From positions 7,336,001 through 7,400,000 of the forward strand of contig OX345636.1 of the NCBI GenBank assembly GCA_947044365.1: a DNA stretch of 64,000 bases, given 5' to 3'. Below, one piece after another: positions 46,965 through 61,300 of the stretch. Origin of the DNA: Petrosia ficiformis (lineage: Eukaryota > Porifera > Demospongiae > Haplosclerida > Petrosiidae). Every line of letters starts with the position of its first letter. The first letter of the stretch is position 1. Position numbers and translations under genes: made by a program. The notes under the pieces were generated by a model, which was given only the letters and a program-made list of their open reading frames with translations, was not told the origin of the DNA and did no database searches.

Positions 46965-49900
46965 CACATGTGTATTAGACTGATCATGATATAAATACAC
47001 TTGTGTATCCACATGTGTATTAGACTGAACATGATATACACACACTTGTGTATGCACATGTGTATTAGACTGATCATGATATACATACACTTGTGTATGC
47101 ACATGTGTATTAGACTGATCGTGATATATATACACTTGTGTATGCACATGTGTATTAGACTGATCATGATATACATACACTTGTGTATGCACATGTGTAT
47201 TAGACTGATCGTGAGATATATACACTTGTGTATCCACATGTGTATTAGACTGAACATGATATACACACACTTGTGTATGCACATATGTATTAGACTGATC
47301 ATGATATACATGTGTATACACTTGTGTATACACATGTGTATTAGAGTGATCATGATATACATACACTTGTGTATGCACATGTGTATTAGACTGATCATGA
47401 TATACATACACTTGTGTATGCACATGTGTATTAGACTGATCATGATATACATGTGTATACACTTGTGTATACACATGTGTATTAGAGTGATCATGATATA
47501 CATACACTTGTGTATGCACATGTGTATTAGACTGATCATGATATACATACATTTGTGCATGCACATGTGTATTAGACTGATCATGATATACATACACTTG
47601 TGTATGCACATGTGTATTAGACTGATCATGATATACATACACTTGTGTATCCACATGTGTATTAGACTGAACATGATATACACACACTTGTGTATGCACA
47701 TGTGTATTAGACTGATCATGATATACATACACTTGTGTATCCACATGTGTATTAGACTGATCAGGATATAAATACACTTGTGTATGCACATGTGTATTAG
47801 ACTGATCATGATATACATGTGTACATACACTTGTGTATGCACATGTGTATTAGACTGAACATAATATACATACACTTGTGTATGCACATGTGTATTAGAC
47901 TGATCATGATATAAATACACTTGTGTATCCACATGTGTATTAGACTGAACATGATATACACACACTTGTGTATGCACATGTGTATTAGACTGATCATGAT
48001 ATACATACACTTGTGTATGCACATGTGTATTAGACTGATCATGATATACATACACTTGTGTATGCACATGTGTATTAGACTGATCGTGATATATATACAC
48101 TTGTGTATGCACATGTGTATTAGACTGATCATGATATTCATACACTTGTGTATGCACATGTGTATTAGACTGATCGTGAGATATATACACTTGTGTATCC
48201 ACAGGTGTATTAGACTGAACATGATATACACACACTTGTGTATGCACATGTGTATTAGACTGATCATGATATACATACACTTGTGTATGCACATGTGTAT
48301 TAGACTGATCATGATATACATGTACATACACTTGTGTATGCACATGTGTATTAGACTGATCGTGATATATATACACTTGTGTATGCACATGTGTATTAGA
48401 CTGATCATGATATACATGTACATACACTTGTGTATACACATGTGTATTAGAGTGATCATGATATACATACACTTGTGTATGCACATGTGTATTAGACTGA
48501 TCATGATATACATACACTTGTGCATGCACATGTGTATTAGACTGATCATGATATACATACACTTGTGTATGCACATGTGTATTAGACTGATCATGATATA
48601 CATGTACATACACTTGTGTATGCACATGTGTATTAGACTGATCATGATATACATACACTTGTGTATCCACATGTGTATTAGACTGATCATGATATACATA
48701 CACTTGTGTATGCACATGTGTATTAGACTGATCATGATATACATACACTTGTGTATCCACATGTGTATTAGCCTGATCATGATATACATACACTTGTGTA
48801 TCCACATGTGTATTAGACTGATCATGATATACATACACTTGTGTATGCACATGTGTATTAGACTGATCATTATATACATACACTTGTGTATCCACATGTG
48901 TATTAGACTGATCATGATATAAATACACTTGTGTATGCACATGTGTATTAGACTGATCATGATATACATGTGTACATACACTTGTGTATGCACATGTGTA
49001 TTAGACTGAACATAATATACATACACTTGTGTATGCACATGTGTATTAGACTGATCATGATATAAATACACTTGTGTATCCACATGTGTATTAGACTGAA
49101 CATGATATACACACACTTGTGTATGCACATGTGTATTAGACTGATCATGATATACATACGCTTGTGTATGCACATGTGTATTAGACTGATCGTGATATAT
49201 ATACACTTGTGTATGCACATGTGTATTAGACTGATCATGATATACATGTACATACACTTGTGTATGCACATGTGTATTAGAGTGATCATGATATACATAC
49301 ACTTGTGTATGGACATGTGTATTAGACTGATCATGATATACATACACTTGTGTATGCACATGTGTATTAGACTGATCATGATATACAATGTACATACACT
49401 TGTGTATCCACATGTGTATTAGCCTGATCATGATATACATACACTTGTGTATGCACATGTGTATTAGACTGATCATGATATACATACACTTGTGTATGCA
49501 CATGTGTATTAGACTGATCATGATATACATACACTTGTGTATCCACATGTGTATTAGCCTGATCATGATATACATACACTTGTGTATGCACATGTGTATT
49601 AGACTGATCATGATATACATACACTTGTGTATCCACATGTGTATTAGCCTGATCATGATATACATACACTTGTGTATGCACATGTGTATTAGAGTGATCA
49701 TGATATACATACACTTGTGTATGCACATGTGTATTAGACTGATCATGATATACATACACTTGTGTATGCACATGTGTATTAGTCTGATCATGATATACAT
49801 GTGTACATACACTTGTGTATGCACATGTGTATTAGACTGAACATGATATACATACACTTGTGTATGCACATGTGTATTAGACTGATCATGATATACATAC

Positions 49901-52900
49901 ACTTGTGTATCCACATGTGTATTAGACTGATCATGATATACATACACTTGTGTATGCACATGTGTATTAGACTGATCATTATATACATACACTTGTGTAT
50001 CCACATGTGTATTAGACTGATCATGATATAAATACACTTGTGTATGCACATGTGTATTAGACTGATCATGATATACATGTGTACATACACTTGTGTATGC
50101 ACATGTGTATTAGACTGATCATGATATACATGTGTACATACACTTGTGTATGCACATGTGTATTAGACTGATCATGATATACATACGCTTGTGTATGCAC
50201 ATGTGTATTAGACTGATCATGATATACATGTACATGTACATAACTTGTATATGCACATGTGTATTAGAGTGATCATGATATACATACACTTGTGTATGCA
50301 CATGTGTATTAGAGTGATCATGATATACATACACTTGTGCATGCACATGTGTATTAGACTGATCATGATATACATACACTTGTGTATGCACATATGTATT
50401 AGACTGATCATGATATACATACACTTGTGTATCCACATGTGTATTAGACTGATCATGATATACATACACTTGTGTATGCACATGTGTATTAGACTGATCA
50501 TGATATACATACACTTGTGTATTCACATGTGTATTAGCCTGATCATGATATACATACACTTGTGTATGCACATGTGTATTAGACTGATCAGGATATACAT
50601 ACACTTGTGTATGCACATGTGTATTAGACTGATCATGATATACATGTGTACATACACTTGTGTATGCACATGTGTATTAGACTGATCATGATATACATAC
50701 ACTTGTGTATCCACATGTGTATTAGACTGATCATGATATACATACACTTGTGTATGCACATGTGTATTAGACTGATCATTATATACATACACTTGTGTAT
50801 CCACATGTGTATTAGACTGATCATGATATAAATACACTTGTGTATGCACATGTGTATTAGACTGATCATGATATACATGTGTACATACACTTGTGTATGC
50901 ACATGTGTATTAGACTGATCATGATATACATGTGTACATACACTTGTGTATGCACATGTGTATTAGACTGATCATGATATACATAAACTTGTGTATGCAC
51001 ATGTGTATTAGACTGATCATGATATACATACACTTGTGTATGCACATGTGTATTAGACTGATCATGATATACATACACTTGTGTATGCACATGTGTATTA
51101 GACTGATCATGATATACATGTGTACATACACTTGTGTATGCACATGTGTATTAGACTGAACATGATATACATACACTTGTGTATGCACATGTGTATTAGA
51201 CTGATCATGATATAAATACACTTGTGTATCCACATGTGTATTAGACTGAACATGATATACACACACTTGTGTATGCACATGTGTATTAGACTGATCATGA
51301 TATACATACACTTGTGTATCCACATGTGTATTAGACTGATCATGATATAAATACACTTGTGTATCCACATGTGTATTAGACTGAACATGATATACACACA
51401 CTTGTGTATGCACATGTGTATTAGACTGATCATGATATACATACACTTGTGTATGCACATGTGTATTAGACTGATCGTGATATATATACACTTGTGTATG
51501 CACATGTGTATTAGACTGATCATGATATACATACACTTGTGTATGCACATGTGTATTAGACTGATCGTGAGATATATACACTTGTGTATCCACATGTGTA
51601 TTAGACTGAACATGATATACACACACTTGTGTATGCACATATGTATTAGACTGATCATGATATACATGTGTATACACTTGTGTATACACATGTGTATTAG
51701 AGTGATCATGATATACATACACTTGTGTATGCACATGTGTATTAGACTGATCATGATATACATACACTTGTGTATGCACATGTGTATTAGACTGATCATG
51801 ATATACATGTGTATACACTTGTGTATACACATGTGTATTAGAGTGATCATGATATACATACACTTGTGTATGCACATGTGTATTAGACTGATCATGATAT
51901 ACATACATTTGTGCATGCACATGTGTATTAGACTGATCATGATATACATACACTTGTGTATGCACATGTGTATTAGACTGATCATGATATACATACACTT
52001 GTGTATCCACATGTGTATTAGACTGAACATGATATACACACACTTGTGTATGCACATGTGTATTAGACTGATCATGATATACATACACTTGTGTATCCAC
52101 ATGTGTATTAGACTGATCAGGATATAAATACACTTGTGTATGCACATGTGTATTAGACTGATCATGATATACATGTGTACATACACTTGTGTATGCACAT
52201 GTGTATTAGACTGAACATAATATACATACACTTGTGTATGCACATGTGTATTAGACTGATCATGATATAAATACACTTGTGTATCCACATGTGTATTAGA
52301 CTGAACATGATATACACACACTTGTGTATGCACATGTGTATTAGACTGATCATGATATACATACACTTGTGTATGCACATGTGTATTAGACTGATCATGA
52401 TATACATACACTTGTGTATGCACATGTGTATTAGACTGATCGTGATATATATACACTTGTGTATGCACATGTGTATTAGACTGATCATGATATTCATACA
52501 CTTGTGTATGCACATGTGTATTAGACTGATCGTGAGATATATACACTTGTGTATCCACAGGTGTATTAGACTGAACATGATATACACACACTTGTGTATG
52601 CACATGTGTATTAGACTGATCATGATATACATACACTTGTGTATGCACATGTGTATTAGACTGATCATGATATACATGTACATACACTTGTGTATGCACA
52701 TGTGTATTAGACTGATCGTGATATATATACACTTGTGTATGCACATGTGTATTAGACTGATCATGATATACATGTACATACACTTGTGTATACACATGTG
52801 TATTAGAGTGATCATGATATACATACACTTGTGTATGCACATGTGTATTAGACTGATCATGATATACATACACTTGTGCATGCACATGTGTATTAGACTG

Positions 52901-55324
52901 ATCATGATATACATACACTTGTGTATGCACATGTGTATTAGACTGATCATGATATACATGTACATACACTTGTGTATGCACATGTGTATTAGACTGATCA
53001 TGATATACATACACTTGTGTATCCACATGTGTATTAGACTGATCATGATATACATACACTTGTGTATGCACATGTGTATTAGACTGATCATGATATACAT
53101 ACACTTGTGTATCCACATGTGTATTAGCCTGATCATGATATACATACACTTGTGTATCCACATGTGTATTAGACTGATCATGATATACATACACTTGTGT
53201 ATGCACATGTGTATTAGACTGATCATTATATACATACACTTGTGTATCCACATGTGTATTAGACTGATCATGATATAAATACACTTGTGTATGCACATGT
53301 GTATTAGACTGATCATGATATACATGTGTACATACACTTGTGTATGCACATGTGTATTAGACTGAACATAATATACATACACTTGTGTATGCACATGTGT
53401 ATTAGACTGATCATGATATAAATACACTTGTGTATCCACATGTGTATTAGACTGAACATGATATACACACACTTGTGTATGCACATGTGTATTAGACTGA
53501 TCATGATATACATACGCTTGTGTATGCACATGTGTATTAGACTGATCGTGATATATATACACTTGTGTATGCACATGTGTATTAGACTGATCATGATATA
53601 CATGTACATACACTTGTGTATGCACATGTGTATTAGAGTGATCATCATATACATACACTTGTGTATGGACATGTGTATTAGACTGATCATGATATACATA
53701 CACTTGTGTATGCACATGTGTATTAGACTGATCATGATATACAATGTACATACACTTGTGTATCCACATGTGTATTAGCCTGATCATGATATACATACAC
53801 TTGTGTATGCACATGTGTATTAGACTGATCATGATATACATACACTTGTGTATGCACATGTGTATTAGACTGATCATGATATACATACACTTGTGTATCC
53901 ACATGTGTATTAGCCTGATCATGATATACATACACTTGTGTATGCACATGTGTATTAGACTGATCATGATATACATACACTTGTGTATCCACATGTGTAT
54001 TAGCCTGATCATGATATACATACACTTGTGTATGCACATGTGTATTAGAGTGATCATGATATACATACACTTGTGTATGCACATGTGTATTAGACTGATC
54101 ATGATATACATACACTTGTGTATGCACATGTGTATTAGTCTGATCATGATATACATGTGTACATACACTTGTGTATGCACATGTGTATTAGACTGAACAT
54201 GATATACATACACTTGTGTATGCACATGTGTATTAGACTGATCATGATATACATACACTTGTGTATCCACATGTGTATTAGACTGATCATGATATACATA
54301 CACTTGTGTATGCACATGTGTATTAGACTGATCATTATATACATACACTTGTGTATCCACATGTGTATTAGACTGATCATGATATAAATACACTTGTGTA
54401 TGCACATGTGTATTAGACTGATCATGATATACATGTGTACATACACTTGTGTATGCACATGTGTATTAGACTGATCATGATATACATGTGTACATACACT
54501 TGTGTATGCACATGTGTATTAGACTGATCATGATATACATACGCTTGTGTATGCACATGTGTATTAGACTGATCATGATATACATGTACATGTACATAAC
54601 TTGTATATGCACATGTGTATTAGAGTGATCATGATATACATACACTTGTGTATGCACATGTGTATTAGAGTGATCATGATATACATACACTTGTGCATGC
54701 ACATGTGTATTAGACTGATCATGATATACATACACTTGTGTATGCACATATGTATTAGACTGATCATGATATACATACACTTGTGTATCCACATGTGTAT
54801 TAGACTGATCATGATATACATACACTTGTGTATGCACATGTGTATTAGACTGATCATGATATACATACACTTGTGTATTCACATGTGTATTAGCCTGATC
54901 ATGATATACATACACTTGTGTATGCACATGTGTATTAGACTGATCAGGATATACATACACTTGTGTATGCACATGTGTATTAGACTGATCATGATATACA
55001 TGTGTACATACACTTGTGTATGCACATGTGTATTAGACTGATCATGATATACATACACTTGTGTATCCACATGTGTATTAGACTGATCATGATATACATA
55101 CACTTGTGTATGCACATGTGTATTAGACTGATCATTATATACATACACTTGTGTATCCACATGTGTATTAGACTGATCATGATATAAATACACTTGTGTA
55201 TGCACATGTGTATTAGACTGATCATGATATACATGTGTACATACACTTGTGTATGCACATGTGTATTAGACTGATCATGATATACATGTGTACATACACT
55301 TGTGTATGCACATGTGTATTAGAC
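46965..55324 (+). repeat. S2 higher-order duplication, offset 4,356 bp
   Basis: The variant pattern of 46965-50968 recurs at 51321-55324 with a constant offset of 4,356 bp. It carries the same series of G/C variants, 6-bp and 8-bp inserts and rare bases. I noticed a single clear difference, GTGATCATGATAT near 49281 against GTGATCATCATAT near 53637. Confidence 0.88.
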
Positions 55325-58300
55325 TGAACATGATATACATACACTTGTGTGTGCACATGTGTATTAGACTGATCATGATATAAATACACTTGTGTATCCA
55401 CATGTGTATTAGACTGAACATGATATACACACACTTGTGTATGCACATGTGTATTAGACTGATCATGATATACATACACTTGTGTATCCACATGTGTATT
55501 AGACTGATCATGATATAAATGCACTTGTGTATGCACATGTGTATTAGACTGATCATGATATACATGTGTACATACACTTGTGTATGCACATGTGTATTAG
55601 ACTGAACATACATGTAATATACATACACTTGTGTATGCACATGTGTATTAGACTGATCATGATATAAATACAGTTGTGTATCCACATGTGTATTAGACTG
55701 AACATGATATACACACACTTGTGTATGCACATGTGTATTAGACTGATCATTATATACATACACTTGTGTATGCACATGTGTATTAGACTGATCATGATAT
55801 AAATACAGTTGTGTATCCACATGTGTATTAGACTGATCGTGATATATATACACTTGTGTATGCACATGTGTATTAGACTGATCATGATATACATGTACAT
55901 ACACTTGTGTATGCACATGTGTATTAGAGTGATCATGATATACATACACTTGTGTATGCACATGTGTATTAGACTGATCATGATATACATACACTTGTGC
56001 ATGCACATGTGTATTAGACTGATCATGATATACATACACTTGTGTATGCACATGTGTATTAGACTGATCATGATATACATACACTTGTGTATGCACATGT
56101 GTATTAGACTGATCATGATATACATACACTTGTGTATCCACATGTGTATTAGCCTGATCATGATATACATACACTTGTGTATGCACATGTGTATTAGACT
56201 GATCATGATATACATACACTTGTGTATGCACATGTGTATTAGACTGATCATGATATACATGTGTACATACACTTGTGTATGCACATGTGTATTAGACTGA
56301 TCATGATATACATACACTTGTGTATCCACATGTGTATTAGACTGATCATGATATACATACACTTGTGTATGCACATGTGTATTAGACTGATCATTATATA
56401 CATGTACATACACTTGTGTATCCACATGTGTATTAGACTGATCATGATATAAATACACTTGTGTATGCACATGTGTATTAGACTGATCATGATATACATG
56501 TACATACACTTGTATATGCACATGTGTATTAGAGTGATCATGATATACATACACTTGTGTATGCACATGTGTATTAGACTGATCATGATATACATACACT
56601 TGTGTATGCACATGTGTATTAGACTGATTATGATATGAATACACTTGTGTATGCACATGTGTATTAGACTGATCATGATATACATACACTTGTGTATGCA
56701 CATGTGTATTAGACTGATCATGATATACACACATGTACATACACTTGTGTATCCACATGTGTATTAGACTGATCATGATATACATACACTTGTGTATGCA
56801 CATGTGTATTAGACTGATCATGATATACATACACTTGTGTATCCACATGTGTATTAGACTGATTATGATATGAATACACTTGTGTATGCACATGTGTATT
56901 AGACTGAACATAATATACATACACTTGTGTATGCACATGTGTATTAGACTGATCATGATATAAATACACTTGTGTATCCACATGTGTATTAGACTGAACA
57001 TGATATACACACACTTGTGTATGCACATGTGTATTAGACTGATCGTGATATATATACACTTGTGTATGCACATGTGTATTAGACTGATCATGATATACAT
57101 GTGTACATACACTTGTGTATGCACATGTGTATTAGACTGAACATGATATACATACACTTGTGTATGCACATGTGTATTAGACTGATCATGATATAAATAC
57201 ACTTGTGTATGCACATGTGTATTAGACTGATCATGATATACATACACTTGTGTATCCACATGTGTATTAGACTGATCATGATATAAATACACTTGTGTAT
57301 GCACATGTGTATTAGACTGATCATGATATACATGTGTACATACACTTGTGTATGCACATGTGTATTAGACTGAACATAATATACATACACTTGTGTATGC
57401 ACATGTGTATTAGACTGATCATGATATAAATACAGTTGTGTATCCACATGTGTATTAGACTGAACATGATATACACACACTTGTGTATGCACATATGTAT
57501 TAGACTGATCATGATATACATACGCTTGTGTATGCACATGTGTATTAGACTGATCGTGATATATATACACTTGTGTATGCACATGTGTATTAGACTGATC
57601 ATGATATACATGTACATACACTTGTGTATGCACATGTGTATTAGAGTGATCATGATATACATACACTTGTGTATGCACATGTGTATTAGACTGATCATGA
57701 TATACATACACTTGTGCATGCACATGTGTATTAGACTGATCATGATATACATACACTTGTGTATGCACATGTGTATTAGACTGATCATGATATACATACA
57801 CTTGTGTATCCACATGTGTATTAGACTGATCATGATATACATACACTTGTGTATGCACATGTGTATTAGACTGATCATGATATACATACACTTGTGTATC
57901 CACATGTGTATTAGCCTGATCATGATATACATACACTTGTGTATGCACATGTGTATTAGACTGATCATGATATACATACACTTGTGTATGCACATGTGTA
58001 TTAGACTGAACATGATCTACACACACTTGTGTATGCACATGTGTATTAGACTGATCATGATATACATACGCTTGTGTATGCACATGTGTATTAGACTGAT
58101 CGTGATATATATACACTTGTGTATGCACATGTGTATTAGACTGATCATGATATACATGTGTACATACACTTGTGTATGCACATGTGTATTAGACTGAACA
58201 TGATATACATACACTTGTGTATGCACATGTGTATTAGACTGATCATGATATAAATACACTTGTGTATCCACATGTGTATTAGACTGAACATGATATACAC

Positions 58301-61300
58301 ACACTTGTGTATGCACATGTGTATTAGACTGATCATGATATACATACACTTGTGTATCCACATGTGTATTAGACTGATCATGATATAAATACACTTGTGT
58401 ATGCACATGTGTATTAGACTGATCATGATATACATGTGTACATACACTTGTGTATGCACATGTGTATTAGACTGAACATAATATACATACACTTGTGTAT
58501 GCACATGTGTATTAGACTGATCATGATATAAATACAGTTGTGTATCCACATGTGTATTAGACTGAACATGATATACACACACTTGTGTATGCACATGTGT
58601 ATTAGACTGATCATGATATACATACGCTTGTGTATGCACATGTGTATTAGACTGATCGTGATATATATACACTTGTGTATGCACATGTGTATTAGACTGA
58701 TCATGATATACATGTACATACACTTGTGTATGCACATGTGTATTAGAGTGATCATGATATACATACACTTGTGTATGCACATGTGTATTAGACTGATCAT
58801 GATATACATACACTTGTGCATGCACATGTGTATTAGACTGATCATGATATACATACACTTGTGTATGCACATGTGTATTAGACTGATCATGATATACATA
58901 CACTTGTGTATCCACATGTGTATTAGACTGATCATGATATACATACACTTGTGTATGCACATGTGTATTAGACTGATCATGATATACATACACTTGTGTA
59001 TCCACATGTGTATTAGCCTGATCATGATATACATACACTTGTGTATGCACATGTGTATTAGACTGATCATGATATACATGTGTACATACACTTGTGTATG
59101 CACATGTGTATTAGACTGATCATGATATACATACACTTGTGTATCCACATGTGTATTAGACTGATCATGATATACATACACTTGTGTATGCACATGTGTA
59201 TTAGACTGATCATGATATACATACACTTGTGTATCCACATGTGTATTAGCCTGATCATGATATACATACACTTGTGTATCCACATGTGTATTAGACTGAT
59301 CATGATATACATACACTTGTGTATGCACATGTGTATTAGACTGATCATTATATACATACACTTGTGTATCCACATGTGTATTAGACTGATCATGATATAA
59401 ATACACTTGTGTATGCACATGTGTATTAGACTGATCATGATATACATGTGTACATACACTTGTGTATGCACATGTGTATTAGACTGAACATAATATACAT
59501 ACACTTGTGTATGCACATGTGTATTAGACTGATCATGATATAAATACACTTGTGTATCCACATGTGTATTAGACTGAACATGATATACACACTTGTGTAT
59601 GCACATGTGTATTAGACTGATCATGATATACATGTACATACACTTGTGTATGCACATGTGTATTAGAGTGATCATGATATACATACACTTGTGTATGGAC
59701 ATGTGTATTAGACTGATCATGATATACATACACTTGTGTATGCACATGTGTATTAGACTGATCATGATATACAATGTACATACACTTGTGTATCCACATG
59801 TGTATTAGCCTGATCATGATATACATACACTTGTGTATGCACATGTGTATTAGACTGATCATGATATACATACACTTGTGTATGCACATGTGTATTAGAC
59901 TGATCATGATATACATACACTTGTGTATCCACATGTGTATTAGCCTGATCATGATATACATACACTTGTGTATGCACATGTGTATTAGACTGATCATGAT
60001 ATACATACACTTGTGTATCCACATGTGTATTAGCCTGATCATGATATACATACACTTGTGTATGCACATGTGTATTAGAGTGATCATGATATACATACAC
60101 TTGTGTATGCACATGTGTATTAGACTGATCATGATATACATACACTTGTGTATGCACATGTGTATTAGTCTGATCATGATATACATGTGTACATACACTT
60201 GTGTATGCACATGTGTATTAGACTGAACATGATATACATACACTTGTGTATGCACATGTGTATTAGACTGATCATGATATACATACACTTGTGTATCCAC
60301 ATGTGTATTAGACTGATCATGATATACATACACTTGTGTATGCACATGTGTATTAGACTGATCATTATATACATACACTTGTGTATCCACATGTGTATTA
60401 GACTGATCATGATATAAATACACTTGTGTATGCACATGTGTATTAGACTGATCATGATATACATGTGTACATACACTTGTGTATGCACATGTGTATTAGA
60501 CTGATCATGATATACATGTGTACATACACTTGTGTATGCACATGTGTATTAGACTGATCATGATATACATACGCTTGTGTATGCACATGTGTATTAGACT
60601 GATCATGATATACATGTACATGTACATAACTTGTATATGCACATGTGTATTAGAGTGATCATGATATACATACACTTGTGTATGCACATGTGTATTAGAG
60701 TGATCATGATATACATACACTTGTGCATGCACATGTGTATTAGACTGATCATGATATACATACACTTGTGTATGCACATATGTATTAGACTGATCATGAT
60801 ATACATACACTTGTGTATCCACATGTGTATTAGACTGATCATGATATACATACACTTGTGTATGCACATGTGTATTAGACTGATCATGATATACATACAC
60901 TTGTGTATTCACATGTGTATTAGCCTGATCATGATATACATACACTTGTGTATGCACATGTGTATTAGACTGATCAGGATATACATACACTTGTGTATGC
61001 ACATGTGTATTAGACTGATCATGATATACATGTGTACATACACTTGTGTATGCACATGTGTATTAGACTGATCATGATATACATACACTTGTGTATCCAC
61101 ATGTGTATTAGACTGATCATGATATACATACACTTGTGTATGCACATGTGTATTAGACTGATCATTATATACATACACTTGTGTATCCACATGTGTATTA
61201 GACTGATCATGATATAAATACACTTGTGTATGCACATGTGTATTAGACTGATCATGATATACATGTGTACATACACTTGTGTATGCACATGTGTATTAGA